From Aspidiotus rigidus (taxonomy: Eukaryota > Arthropoda > Insecta > Hemiptera > Diaspididae): a DNA stretch of 64,000 nt. A program made the position numbers and the translations under genes. This document shows positions 1 to 12,969 of this stretch, piece by piece. Position 1 is the stretch's first letter, and every line of letters starts with the position of its first letter. The notes under the pieces were generated by a model. It was not told where the DNA came from. It made no database searches and worked only from the letters and a program-made list of their open reading frames with translations. The stretch spans positions 23,079,501-23,143,500 of the forward strand of contig JAVHKY010000003.1 in assembly GCA_035079385.1 (NCBI GenBank). Direction: 5' to 3'.

Positions 1-2372
1 ACGTAGAGTGTTCGGAATTATATGCATTCGATAGAGAGAGAAAACGAAAAAAAAAAAACCTTGAACGTCCGAAGTGTGCGCAGAAATAAATTGTGCATTA
101 TTTCTAAAAATTTGAAGAGAGGATTCGGTGCTCAGAATTGGACAGCAAAATAGGTGAAGTTTGGATGACTCCTGATCCTCGGAATGGTCAAACCCAATAA
201 TACATATTCACTAATATCTATATAACTGTTTAAAACTATCAAACATTTGCGTCTACCTCGCGAGAATTGGAGGGAAATCTAATCTTTAAAGATGGTAAAG
301 ACAGTGAGGAAAATGATGAAATAATGATTACAATGGCCTTGTTCATAGGTTCATATAGATGATGGAATTGTTACCATACTTATCGCGAGTGTTTGAAGTA
401 CTAATTTGAGTACGCATCAGACAAGGTCCTTCTGAGTACATTTGTTTCTACGAAGTGTTATTTGAGTCAACTATGTATTGCCCTCTTATTGTACCTTCAC
501 GTTCCCTAAATTTGAGAAACCAGAGTCCTTCACTCGAATCGTAGGTCAATTTTTGTATAAAATATTGACAGTATCATCAACAAGGTACAAATGTGTTGAT
601 CGACAATATTTTCCATTATAATATTTTGTGTGAGAAATAAAAATATAATATTGATGAAGAATCGAGGGAAAATATTAACAGAAATACAGATTGTCTGGAT
701 CGAAGTATGATTAATAGCTAATTACAACTCATTGCTAATAATTGGGGGCAACAGTTCGAGAGGTTAGAAAATGAAAAAAGAGTGAACATTCCCTCTAGGT
801 GTCCTAATTCATAGATTTCAATTTACTCGCATAACTTCCAGGTAATTTGTCGTGGTATGCTAACCGAGAAAAAATAAATTATACATCTGCTATATATTTT
901 TTTCTCAACTGGTTTGACGCTGGTTTCGAGCAAGACATAGTGAAAAATTATGTAAAATAAATCCAAGTTCTTCCTGAATATTTCACCGAACCTTTCTCAA
1001 GAATAAGTGAAATAGAGGTTATTAAAGCGTATTTTGTTCGATCACTGAGTGAAGAAAGTACTAGGAGAAACATATGCTAGAAAGATTAGTTCTCATGTAC
1101 AGTTAGGTGTACGGATAATAAAAGTAAGATCGAAACTATCGACAATTTTGCGAACAATCGTCTCTAATCAGGACCGACGAGAGGATGGGAGGGGGAACTT
1201 TTCCTCCGGGCTTGGGATTTCTTGAAGGTACGGATAACTTTATAATTATCATGACTATGTGACCCGCTGGCGGCTGATTCTCCTTCAGGACAGGGATCTA
1301 TATTGCCTCTCGATGGCCGTGTCCCTATAGTTTTTACCTAAAGAACTGCTATTTTGGAGAACGCTTGAAATCCAGTGAGACGAAGGTCCCAAAAATGGAA
1401 TTTAAACTGCTTGTAGATAAGGATGGACAGGGTTATGAAGTCCGAGAGCTTGTGAACACTTGAGCTAGCAGTTTTCGCTGGATAATTTATCCATGCCAAT
1501 TAATACGTGATATCGTTCAAGGGGAAGAACAGCAAACGATCTATCATGCGAAAGAAAGCTGTTTGCTTGAGGTTATGACGTGCAGTGCATCTTGTGCAAG
1601 TCAACTTACGGAAAGTCAGGATTACCTTTGAGGAAGACTATCAGGTCCAAAAACTTGAACTGTTTGCCACCGACCTCGGTGGTGAAATGAAGAATTGGAT
1701 CGGATGCATTCATTTCCTAGTGGAGGAGATGGAGATCTGCCTAGGTACCGTTCCAGCTGATGAAAATATCCACATATTTAAAGAGGGATTCTTTTAAAAG
1801 AATCGCTTCTTATATTATCGGAGTTAGTAGACCAATTACAGGCCTCACACCACTTACAAATAATAACGTAAAATAATACAGACAGTTACAAAAATTTTAA
1901 ATGACCTCAATGAAAATGGTTACTGTTGGAAAGAAAAAAAAATATATCGTATCTATTCGACAACATGGGTGGATTTGTGTGGCACAGAGATGAATTCTTC
2001 CAAAACTAAGGAAGCCAAGGGATTGACCGTGGGCAGGCTATTCGCAAATTCATATTCAATATCACGAAATGTGCATACGTTGTGTTCTGAGTCAAGTGAA
2101 GTCGTTGATAGTTTCCTCGGAGATTCCGCAATATTCAAGATAGTCCTCATGTAAGTGATGGGTAACAATTGTCAAAGAAGACACCTACAGTGGGTTCTGT
2201 CCATGATATCATCAGCAAAGGCAGTCGAATTGAGCACTGTGTGACAAGGCGGAACCAATGGTGGAGGTAGTTGGCTAGTTTTTAGCATTTGGATTAGTAT
2301 AGAATGCAATCACTAGATAAATAGGAAAACCAGATTTGTGTGTTTTTATCAAACTATGTATTTTGAAATAGA
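1..2372. other. Intergenic AT-rich DNA, no gene recognised
   Basis: No conserved domain, convincing exon or structured repeat was seen. The short open frames here (for example 1585-1797 plus, and overlapping frames on both strands near 1953-2168) have no recognisable motif or supporting splice signals. A GC-richer patch lies at about 1170-1330 without an identifiable function. Confidence 0.5.
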
Positions 2373-2374
2373 CA

Positions 2375-2518
2375 CATGTGACCTGCGATGAGAAAAGGAT
2401 GCTCATTGCCCACTGACAGGAACATCTTTTCTCTCTGATTAGATGTCTAGTCAGAGAGAAATGGTGTTCTTACGTCAATGGACAATGAGCATCCTTTTCT
2501 CATCGCAGGTCACACATG
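2375..2518. mobile_element. Hairpin MITE, GTGACC termini, 4-bp target duplication
   Basis: The left arm (about 2377-2408) is the reverse complement of the right arm (about 2483-2514), with 30 matching bases from TGACCTGCGATGAG inward. A second internal stem pairs ctctctga with tcagagag. Termini read GTGACC..GGTCAC and are flanked on both sides by ACAT, which I read as a 4-bp target-site duplication. There is no coding capacity. A related hairpin with the same terminal motif (TGACC, three variable bases, GATGAGAAAAGG) lies at 43550-43703, so this is a dispersed non-autonomous family. The transposase superfamily is not determined. Confidence 0.75.
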
Positions 2519-2519
2519 T

Positions 2520-5500
2520 ATAACGTGAAGGCTGTCACGTGTCCTCTGGTTTTGAGGTCGAGTATTGCTTTGCGGACCTTGTGGTTGTGTGCATGGATCA
2601 ACACTGAAAGTTGTTGGTAACGCAGCAGAAGAGGAGAGAAAAGATGAAACTTCGTTTTTGTACTCACAGGAAGGAGGAATTACCGCGGCTCAATGGCGTA
2701 CCTAGACTGGAAGGGTTGGGAATAGGCCCACTCCCCCTTGAGACTTGAATTTTCATATTTTTTCTTTGTTTATTTCAATCTTTTATGCTTACAAGCAAAC
2801 TATTTGCCCAAATCCTCCTCTTATTTTTTACCTTCTTCAAATCCTGTGTACACCACTGCTGCAACGTCGCCCTTATCGGCTATGGTCGTTATTTGGTCGT
2901 TGTTTTGCAATTTTTGTTTCAAGGAAATCAAGGCTTCTTGAAGGTTATAGGATGTAAACGAAGTAGATTTGGAAGTGGGTCCGCATCCATCTTTTGCATC
3001 GAAGTCTAGAAATCTGTCGTCTCCTTTCTTCGTAAAATTGTATTAGAATTTATTCCGCGCGCATTAAAAAGAGGATTCTTGCTTACAATTTTTTCTGAAA
3101 AATTGGCAGTAGTTCTTTTATGCGTGCAGTATACAACTCCGTTCAATGTATTATGCTCAAGAGGATGGTCACATCATTAATACTTACCACTCAGTACACA
3201 TGTTCGAAACGTGAATTATTTTGATAAATGATTTGATTTAGATAAATTTTTTTCATTAATATTCGGCGTACCCTGTGAAACGCGCGAAGAGATGACGATC
3301 AAAATTTTCTTGTTATGATGTGATTTGATAATTCATCTAACTACGTGTGTCATCTTTTAGCGTGGTGTAATAAACTATTATGAAGTTCAATACCAGTCAT
3401 CAACATGTTGTCTGTGAGAATTGCGTATATGTTAACATCGGTCATTAGTTCATTACAAGTTACGATGTGTAGCGGATGGTGAATGTCGTTTCTTGTACAA
3501 CTTATATCAATGTGAACCACGAATTCGTTGATACTTTGTAAGCGGATATGATTTTTGTTTTACCAAGTAAAAGCATACCTATGTTTTAACTGTAGAGGCT
3601 AAAGGTATGATGCAGCCATCAAAGGCTGGGAACTGGCGAAACTTGTCCTTTGGCTATTCCCCGTTTTAACTTCGTTCTAGTCTCTTTTTCCAATCCAGTT
3701 TTGTCGAAATGTATTTTCTCTCCTAATGCTTTCGAATTCTGTGTACGCTCGTGTTTGTATCGAAGAGACGAGAATATTGAGAGGGTGAATTCAAACGATT
3801 TTAATATCATAAAAGTATATTAGTTTTCCTGGCAGCGTATTCTCATGTGGTACTTTGTTCTTTTATGCAAGCTGGAAATCAATAAGGATTTTCCGGAGTA
3901 AAAGTACAACTGAAAAGGAAATGAGTTACATCGCGTTTATATAATACTCTAGATTTTTCCCTAATCTTATTACCTTCATGTACGCACGTATGTGGAACGT
4001 TGAAGACATTTTGAAATGTATTTGTTAACGAATACTGATTACTCATCGTACTCTATCTCAATAAAGGTACTCGCGTACAAAATAGCGCGAAATTTCGGTT
4101 CGTACATAAAATATATACGAGTCAGGAACAAAATCTTCAACTTATCGTTCGCCCGGTCCGCCATTTTGAAAAGTCGTAAAATTCTCCCCTTTTCAAGATG
4201 TATACATAAAGTCGGTTTGAGTATCGTAATATTGTGAATGTCACGGTATGTCGCATAGTATATCCATGAAAATGAATATCTCGAGTAAGTTGACGAAAAA
4301 TTTATCGATTATCTCGCGGTCGAAAGTTTCTTTTTCCTTCTCGTGTGGTGTAAACGACAGCTGTAATTTTGGAGGAAGATCAATGGTACAGCAATTTTTT
4401 CACGTTCGAGAAAAATATCACGCTTCCCGTTCGGTACGAGATAGCATCGTATCGTGTTGGTTTTGGGTTTCTATTTACTGAAACGTTCGATCGAAAAATT
4501 CGTAGGTCTTTGTATAGTAGTGGATCGATGGTAGGTAGATAACTGAGAATACGTCCCCTGTGTACCGGATTACTGTCAATTCATGACCGCAAGCATGACA
4601 TGACATGACAACTACTCGTGGAGCCTTTTTTTCGAGAAATTCCTCATTAGTCTGCGGGTATAACCTGTTCTTCGGTAAAACGAATGAATTTATCGAACGG
4701 AAAGTTCCCTCTTCACCATGTGGACGATATATTATGATGAGTTCACGATGATATTTCTATACGAAAGTCTCATAAGTTGGTAAAGTTCGCACGGCTCAAC
4801 CAGCAGGGGTATGTAGGTTTTATAACACAAAAAATATTTACTTTTATGATGTATAAATTATAGTCCATTAGTGAAATTAGATATTGTCACGTTGATAAAA
4901 GTTGTAATTTGAATATTCATAATAATTCGGTATATTTTAATATCCAAGTACCATTACGCGTCTAAATTTATCGAACATCTGCTCGAAGACGTCGAAATTA
5001 TTGCCTAGCTTGTGTGTGCTACTTGTGTATACAATAGAGCGAATAAAGTTCAGATTGTATCATCGACATAAGTCAACTAACGCCTTCTCTCGGGGGGGAA
5101 GGATCTTGCTATCGAAAATATAGTACAACGGTATATCTTAAAGGTTTTCAGGACACTAGTGGGGATGAGCGTTGAACTTTCGAATTCTATTCAAACAGAA
5201 TTGCTTCGTTTTTGACGGAAAATATGTACATAATTTTACGCATAGAATACCCTCTCCGACAGTCTGTCTGTAGCGCATACCTTCAATGAACATAAAACAG
5301 ACTTCATTAATGAATTTTTACGACTTTCGTGGTATCGCTGCTATCAGCGAATCAATTTTTTAAAATAAAATTTTTATGTGCTCGATATAGTAAAATTCCT
5401 TGAAATTATAGACGATTAGATATACAGATATGTACTTGAAATCTGTGTGTCTTTATGAATTGCTGACGAATGTTCTCATTCAAGTTTTTTTGTAAACTCC

Positions 5501-6344
5501 CAAAAAGAAAATACCTTTGTCTGTAAATTCTCTTGTCTGGACTATACTATCCTCGTGAAGGTTTTCTCTGAAGCGGGCTTCAAAAAAGGAAATGTAATGA
5601 GTAAACTTGACTGCAATGTATTTAGATCTTTATGTGCTGTAAATCACTGGACAGAATTGAAGTGATAAAGTTGGTTTTCGTATTGCAATTGAGTGGATCA
5701 ATATAAAATCGTTCTCCAGAGTATTCATTATTCTGCTCTGTGAAAAGGGGACGAATCATCCTTCTTCATCTCCTAAACAGAAGTCATGCTAAAAAATTAC
5801 ATTTCTCTACTTTTCCTCCAAAATATGTAGTAGTTCCGAGCAATTCTTTTGTGTGAAATTCCCCACAAGTTTATCCGATGTTAGATTAAAAAATTGACTC
5901 ATTCCAAAAATGGTTTCTCCTTCTTCGAAGTCATTGGAAGTAATGGTTCTTCAATCCTCCGTGCAAGTTTAGTCGACCTTCTTCAATCGTATTTTAAGTA
6001 TGCTATAGAATTGAGAATGAACTCGACAATAATTGATGAGCTGAATGTACGATGATGGAAAATTGTTTACTTCTCCGCAAGCAAAGCATCGTTGATGCTT
6101 CAGGTAGAAAATTATCATATCATTTCGCTCGAATGCTTATAATTCTAACCGTCATTAATGAGTTCTTCGTATTCGAAATGCAAGTTTAATTGTTTATCAA
6201 AGCATAGAGTCGAACACGATTTTCGTCGATTTCTCGCTGCGTTTTTTTTTTCCAAAAAACCTGTCGGAGAACAATGACTGAATCGATTTTCATTCTGTCA
6301 TAAAATGACTTCGGTAAATAACTATATCGAGCCTTTTATAGCTT
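2520..6344. other. Intergenic AT-rich DNA
   Basis: About 3.8 kb with no recognisable gene. A short TGACATGACATGAC direct repeat is at about 4597. A lysine- and arginine-rich minus-strand frame at 3619-3810 and two plus-strand frames at 4016-4481 have no recognised motif and no clear splice borders. Noncoding intron or intergenic sequence is the simplest reading. Confidence 0.45.
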
Positions 6345-6611
6345 GTGTATCGCATGTGCAGCACCGCCCGTCATCCATTATGGAGTAGGCGCGGGTTGCG
6401 TATGCATTTGATATTGTTTCCTCCAACACCGGAATCGACCCTTTCGGGTATAACTTCAGTGAAGGAGGAATCTCCTAGGCGAACCCCCTCTTCTACTCGG
6501 CAACTGCCAAGTTGCTTTGGCAACCGCCAAGCTGCAGTGCCCCCCTGGCACGCACAAAAACATAAGAACACTCACAACAACAAACACCACCACACTACAC
6601 AATACAGTAGG
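6345..6611 (-). other. 3' untranslated region of the R1-clade LINE
   Basis: This sequence lies downstream of the LINE's stop codon (6612-6614 on the minus strand). It shares the element's higher GC content, with C- and CA-rich runs read on the plus strand, and drops back to AT-rich host sequence near 6345. No poly(A) tail is evident at that edge, and the exact boundary is uncertain. Confidence 0.5.
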
Positions 6612-8250
6612 TCACTGTTGGAGTTTCTTCATCTTCTTCTCTCTTCCGTGAAGGTCTTGGTCCTCTTCTTCCTGCAGATCTGGATGTTGATGGTACACAG
6701 GTGTTGAGTAGGCCATAGCGTGGTTCTGCATTTGCCTATTCCATTCCTGGTCCATCTTCCTCTTCATGATGGTGGCCGCAAATGCAGACACCTGGTTCCA
6801 TGCTTCTTTGGAACCTAGTATGGTGGGTACCAGGCTACTCGGGTCGAGCGCTTCATTTACCCCGATCTCTTGAAGAGACCGACTAAGCTCGTCCCGCTCA
6901 CGCCTCCACCCTCACACTCAAATAAGGTGTGTTGTGGTCCATCATCCCGCCCTTGGTTACAGTGCGAACACGTTGCCTGCTCAACATTCCTTACCTTCTC
7001 GTGAAGGTACTTGTTGAAGCAGCCATGGCCGCTTAACACCTGCGTCAGGTGAAAGTTCAGCTGACCATGGTGTCGGTTCATCCACTCATCAAGGTCGCGT
7101 ATTAGCAAACGGGTGGTCCATGTACCCAGCTCACTCTGGGCAATTCTTGCTTTCCACTTTACAAGCAAGGAGCGCCTGGCCTCCTGCTTGACCCGTAAAG
7201 CTTCTCGGTTGGTCGTCGTTCTCTTCTTTGCTTCGAACACCACCGCTCTCTCCTCAGCAAGGAGCTCGATTGGTGGTGAACGTGCTAATACACAAAGAGC
7301 CTCCGTCGAGACAGTGCGGTAGGCACTAACACACCTTAGCGCAGCTCTTCGTTGGATCTTTACCATCTCTCTTCTTCAGTATGGTATCTTCATGCAGTCG
7401 GCCCATACTGGCGCACCATATAGGAGGATCGACAAGGCGGTGCTCATCATGATCCTTCTCCGTGCTTCTCTCGGTCCTCCTAGGTTCCTCATCAGGCGGC
7501 TTAGGTATCCAACTACCGGGCCCGTCTTTTCCGCTGCCATCAGGAAATGGTGCCTGAAGCTCAGCGTTGAGTCGAACCAGATGCCCAGGTATTTCATTTG
7601 CTTCTTGGTTTCAATTTCCACACCTTGCAGGCGAAAGGTGGGTGGCTTGAACTTCCGACGGGTCGTGAATAAAATGGCCTCCGTCTTACTTGCTGCTAGT
7701 TCAAGTCCAGCCGACTCGATCCAACGCGTCACATCCTCTAGGGCCCGGTTTACCCTGCTCTCCACCGCTACAGTTGTTTCGGCGGTGCATACCACCAGGG
7801 TGTCATCCGCATAGCAGATAAGCTTAACCCCCGGTGGCAGCTTCACCTTAAAGATTCCGTTAAATGCGACGCACCACAAAAGCGGCCCCAGGACCGACCC
7901 CTGCGGCACCCCACAAGTAACAGGGCGCTTTACTGTACCAGCAGACGTCTCTGCTTGGATTTCACGGCAGCTAAGATAGCTGCTGATCATCCTGAGCAGG
8001 TATGCGGGCACTCCTGCGTTCACAAGAGCTTCCAATATCATCTTCCATGGAATTGAATTGAACGCATTTCTTATGTCGAGGCTGACGGCTGCGCAAAACT
8101 GACGCATATCAATTGCTGACTTGGCTATCCTCTTCAGCCGGATCCCAGCATCTGATGTGCAGCGTCCAGTTTGAAAACCGTACTGGGAGCCTTTTATAGC
8201 ACTTTCCTCCACGATGTATCGTGCGGAATCGTGTGGGGACCATAAATGAG
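6612..8250 (-). pseudogene. R1-clade non-LTR retrotransposon ORF2, 5'-truncated, with one stop and one frameshift
   Basis: The encoded protein is the second half of a non-LTR reverse transcriptase. In order it has the QYGFQTGRCTSDA entry motif, motif A (SLDIRNAFNSIPW), motif B (CGVPQGSVLGPLLW), the catalytic YADD box (ICYADDTLV) and the thumb, then a C-terminal CxxC..H..C knuckle (CSHCNQGRDDG..HTLFECE) typical of R1-like ORF2. An in-frame TGA at 7376-7378 interrupts an otherwise continuous frame; the downstream frame resumes immediately (REMVKIQRRAALR), so this is a point nonsense change. Near 6908-6911 one base is missing, and the tail continues in the next frame (WRRERDELSRSL) to the stop at 6612. 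Homology starts only just before the QYGF motif, so the 5' half, including the endonuclease, is gone. GC content is clearly above that of the flanks. Plus-strand open frames here are antisense shadows. Confidence 0.92.
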
Positions 8251-8289
8251 CAAATTTAGTTCTTAAGTAACCATTTTCGTGCATCAAAA

Positions 8290-11200
8290 ATTATTAAGGA
8301 AAAATTATATAACTCGATGATCAACATTTTGTACAGTCCCCTCTCATGGTTTTAGCTCGAAGTTCGATAAGTCATGTCAGGGCGTTCCCCTAAATTTTTC
8401 TGAATAGCCTCTACTTACATCGTTCAAAAGCCTAGATCCTAAGGTGAATAGCAGGTTCAGAGATAGGCTTCAAGAGATATTTAATGTTTCATATTGTATA
8501 ACATGTTTTGAGGTACAGATTACACGCATGAGGAGAAGTAGTCTTAAATTTCAGTATCAAGTTCGGTTGGTGACGTCACCAGCTGATTACATCATGGTTG
8601 GAGGGAGGGGTCTCAGGATCTCGGCTGATGACTTCATAGTTAGAGGGGGCCTCGGGGACGTGATGGTTGTTGCATTCATCAACGTCGGTATTTCAGGACT
8701 CGGCGTCGACCTTCAAGTGAACTGTACTGAAAAAGATAACGAATTTGGAACCATTCTGGCTAAAACGAGTGGCGTGATAGCAAATTTCTTGGAATAAACG
8801 GATCTAAAAGATGAGTTGTCCCTGCACTGGGCTTTGTCTGCTATCTTCCTATCTTGCGCCTGTTTGGTTTACTCAGCAACATTACCCAACTACGCTTGTA
8901 AAACCAGCTTCTGAAGGATCGTTGAAAGCAAAATACCCGATCCACCTATAGATTTTGATTGGAGTGTCGATTCTGCAAATTCGTTCTTCTTTTGGTCTTT
9001 CCAGAATCGAACAAACAAATCGCAAATACGTGGTAGTATAACAGTTCAACAAGAGTTGTAAAAGACGGTATAAGGTCATGTTGTAATAATGGGTTGCCAG
9101 AGTTTCGATTGTTCTTGTTCACTGAATGACAAGCATGTATTATCAGGTGGTTGGTTTTCAAAAACCCAGTTTCTTCTGAAATTGTATCACGTTCGGAATA
9201 GCGAAAGCGAAGTCTTTTCAGCGGTGACGACCTCTTCGTTAATGACAATTGCCTGAAGTTGATAGAGGATGTTTTATAGCGATAGTTCAATTCTTTCTGT
9301 GATTACGTGGCGTATCCTTCGTTTTATTTCTGTAAAAATTATCCCTCGGCGGAGCTTCAATTTATGTTTGCCTCTTTATAGAGTAACTCCTCGAAGTCTA
9401 GTCTTCTCCTGGTGTCTGATATTCATCTTCCAGAGTGTTTCGAAGAACAACTTATCATACAGAATCCAACTTTCAATATTTTCATTGATACCCTCTTTCT
9501 CTTGTGTACTTCAACTTTAGGATTTTTCTTAGTCCTTCGCTCCCCCATTCTCCGGAGTTCCAATAATTCCAACATACGTTAGATATGAGAATTCATTTGT
9601 AATGCTTATCACGAAATTTGTCTTCATAAAGAAAGTGTAGTACCTGTAAAGTCCTCTCTTCAGAGCTTGAATATGTGCGACAATTGTTGTTTTCGAAAAT
9701 AACGCGTGTAGTAGTGCTCGAGGGACTAATTTCAGTTTGAAAACGGTGGATTAAAAATTCTTCATTCTCAGTATTATCGAATGATTTTTTTTTACTCCAT
9801 TTCTAACCTACGGCCGACGGTGGTACGAAACCTTTGATTTGCGATTCCCTGAAAAGCTTCGCAAAATAAGACTAGTTTCCTCCGGAGAGTATTACTGCGC
9901 ACATTAGAGCTATTTGGGGCACGTCTGGAGGAAGTGCTGGCAAAATAAAAGGTATTGTCTATTTATAGGGTTTTCAAGAGGAAACACGAAAAGAAAATCA
10001 TTAATGATTGAGCGCTGTATGAACCCGGTGTCTATCAATTATTTAACCAAAGCAATCATAGTGAGCCCGACGGAACATGGTGGTTGAAACATTTATATTC
10101 TGCTTACGAGTAGAAAAGCGAATGAGATGATCAAAGATTCATGAACTTTTTTGTGTGTTCAGTATAAAATATACTATACTGGTAGGTATACTCGTCTGCA
10201 GGATAGCGTTTATTTATAATGTGTGGTATATTGTTCTTTTTTTTCCTCTATCTTTCTTTAAAAATAGGGTATGAGTTGCATTAAAAGATTATTAGAAAAA
10301 TAGCGAACGCTTTCTTCTTCATTCGTGCTGGAGCTTGTATATGTTTCATACGAAATTGAAACGATGTAGGACTTTTTCCCAATGAAAGCTGCATTCTTGG
10401 ACAGAGAAGAAAAAAACGCCAGGATGTAGGTTTTATAGATCTTATATTTTGTTCTAGGTTTAGTAAATATCATTCCTGTTGTAGTGTGCCGTATCTCTGT
10501 TGCTAGCGAAAATGAGGACTTTAATTATAGGAAGTTTTAGCTCGTGGGAAGTACAACGCGCGTATACCAAATTCGATTTCATTGTTTAATTACGGTTTCG
10601 AGAACGTGTCTCACAATTTGAGGAGGTGAACTTGTGCCAGAATTCCGAGGGGCATGGTCTGTTGCAGTTACGATCCCTCATTGGTGGGCCCGTAAAACAC
10701 ATTTTTCCTTTCTAACATAAAACGTGGAAAAACAAATTACAATTATGTCTTTTTGTTGTACGCAGTAGAGTTGTAAGTACAGTACATCTGGTTTATCGTT
10801 CATTGTTATTTGCTGATTGTGTGTATTTCTTGTACGAGTCCTACGTACAATATTATTTACAGGTTTTTACTGCACTTACACGAACGAGTAGATAATACGG
10901 TTAAGGTCTGGCGGGAAGATTTAGTACAGTTCGCAGCATAATACACGTATGTTTCATCTTCCAATCACTATACTAGATGTGGTGTAATTTTGAGTCTGTA
11001 TCCCTAATATGTACTCTTAAACAATCTTATAATTCCAGTCTTGGTTTAGCTATTCTTAAGGTTGAACCATCTATTCCTATACTTTTATTTTCTCTCTTTT
11101 TTTCCCATCATTTTCTTCCTGATTCGACGTCCATATCTTATTTTCTCTTCATTCTCTACGATGTTGTTCTATATTATCATCTCAAGCGCTTCCCAGTATT

Positions 11201-11610
11201 TGATAATCCTTTTCTGCCTGCAAAGCCTTTGTAATACTATTTGGAATGCAATTTTTATATTATACAGGTGAAGCGGTCGTCGTAACGAAAACAGTTGAAA
11301 ATGTTGAGAAATTTATGTGAAAAACGGTTTTCGGATCTCGTCTACGTGAATGGATTACTTATTCTGCACTTCTGAAAACTTTAATTTGTCAGTTGTTATC
11401 ATTGAATGTAGTGTAAATATTTGTGAATGAATTTAATGTAGACCGTATCGATCCGGAAAGCTATATAGAATAATGATTCAAGTATTTCCGAGTGAAGATA
11501 AGCGATTTCGATATGGGTTTGCGCTTCGAATTGGGCTATATACCTACGTAAGATAAAAAAAAACCAACCGAGACTTTTATCGTATCACTTTTTTAAAATA
11601 CCCTGGGAGC
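8290..11610. other. Intergenic DNA upstream of the LINE truncation
   Basis: No gene recognised. The plus-strand frame 8444-8797 (117 codons, GC-richer than its surroundings) contains imperfect internal repeats around CTGATNACNTCAT and a TGACGTCA palindrome at about 8574. It has no known domain and may derive from a repeat. The remainder is AT-rich without evident structure. Confidence 0.4.
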
Positions 11611-11904
11611 TTATAAACGTAATACGTATCCGTTGATAATGATTTCAAGACATTTTTCTGATTGTACTTCTCGGTAAATATTACACAATTTTTCTTTCAC
11701 ATATTCCTCGCCCATTGATTTCGTCGGCGGTCTCCATTTTTTCAGCGACCGATCACATTCTAATGCACGAGTGTATTCCGCCGGAAATGTTCTTCTTATC
11801 TTGAATCGACTATACTTTACGTCTTTTGGAATGCATAGCTTTTCAATTTTGGTATGATAGACTTTTGGTAAACGTGCTATTCGTGTAAATTTCGCTCCAC
11901 GTCT
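11611..11904 (-). CDS. Hypothetical coding exon, about 97 residues
   Basis: This uninterrupted minus-strand frame has the composition of an ordinary soluble, basic protein (many K, R and E; segments such as RTFPAEYTRALECDRSLKKW and EEYVKEKLCNIYREVQSE) rather than the low-complexity translation usual here. No in-frame ATG fits the whole frame: it opens just after a TAG, and the bases before ACGTGGAGCG end in ATTAG, so an exon start at a splice acceptor near 11904 is plausible. It ends in TAA at 11611-11613. I recognise no family and no neighbouring exon. It could be a terminal exon of an orphan gene, a transposon fragment or chance. Confidence 0.33.
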   Translation of the reverse strand, partial: RRGAKFTRIARLPKVYHTKIEKLCIPKDVKYSRFKIRRTFPAEYTRALECDRSLKKWRPPTKSMGEEYVKEKLCNIYREVQSEKCLEIIINGYVLRL

Positions 11905-11913
11905 AATGATCAA

Positions 11914-12969
11914 GATCTAATTAACGGATCAATAAAATGTTTGAAGTTGATAATGACTGCGAACGAGAAGTCATGTAAATGTATATAGTTGTGAGTTATG
12001 TTGTGGTGTTTATAATGAGATGGTATTTACGTAGCCGCGACTACAGATAGGATTTGAAAATGATCACGTTCTTCTTTAAGTATGGATTTTTTGTACATTC
12101 GAGAGGCATAATGTTGAGTGAATTTCAAACGAGTTTTCCTTCTCGTATCAAGTTTCCGTATTCATTTTCATTGAGAGAATTGAGTCTAATCTCGTAGATA
12201 CGGACTATTCGTCGAATGAAGATCGAAAAAAATCTTTTCATCCTCCATCATTTTGTGAAGCTGTATTTTTTCAATGTTTATCAAGATAATTTAATTGCAA
12301 CAAATATTCTTGCCTCGACAATCGGAACAATGGAGAAAATTACAGTGGAAAATCCGCCCTATCCCCTCGAAGGTTGAAATTCTCCCAGACCCCCTCGTCG
12401 AAAGGATAGTCCAACTCCTAAAATTGGTGTAGGGAAGTGTCAATATTGGGAGGGGGAGAGCGAGTTTGTTAGGATCCTCGGAAATGATACTGAAGTGCTT
12501 ACTCCCTTTCCTACCTGGCTACTAGAGATAATTACTCTGTATGCAGAAAACCTATGATTTACTGGATAGTTGATCTACCGGCAGCCGTCTTATTGCAAAT
12601 TTTTACTAGTTTTTCAAGTAGGTCAGCTTAGCAAAGGGGAGGTTCGGGGGTTGGAGTCTTTCTTCTGAAAAATAAAGAAACAGAAGTATTGAACTTACGA
12701 ACAATTTTTGCGGTAAATTAGATATTGTATTCTAATCGAAACCTATTACTTGAAAGTCTTCTCCTCACTTTGTTGGCTTTACAATCGTGACTCTGAAGTC
12801 GTCTTTCGAAACTTCGAGTTCTTAATATCATGTATGTTGTAGTAATATGAAATTCCTCGTTTTGGAAGAAAAATTTAGCCGGGTCTCTCGAAAGCATAGA
12901 AGAAAAGAATACGAGATTCATGGACGAATAGGACACATCCATTAACCTCTTCCTTGGTCTTCATTTTGT
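11914..12969. other. Intergenic DNA
   Basis: No gene, RNA or structured repeat was recognised in this stretch. Confidence 0.4.

Noticed and set aside
6345..6707. 120-codon plus-strand open frame
   Set aside because: Antisense to the 3' UTR and C-terminal coding region of the minus-strand R1-clade LINE; no motif of its own.
7392..7814. 140-codon plus-strand open frame
   Set aside because: Antisense shadow of the LINE reverse transcriptase.
8444..8797. 117-codon plus-strand frame next to the LINE
   Set aside because: Its GC-rich stretch is internally repetitive and shows no known domain; not enough to call a gene.
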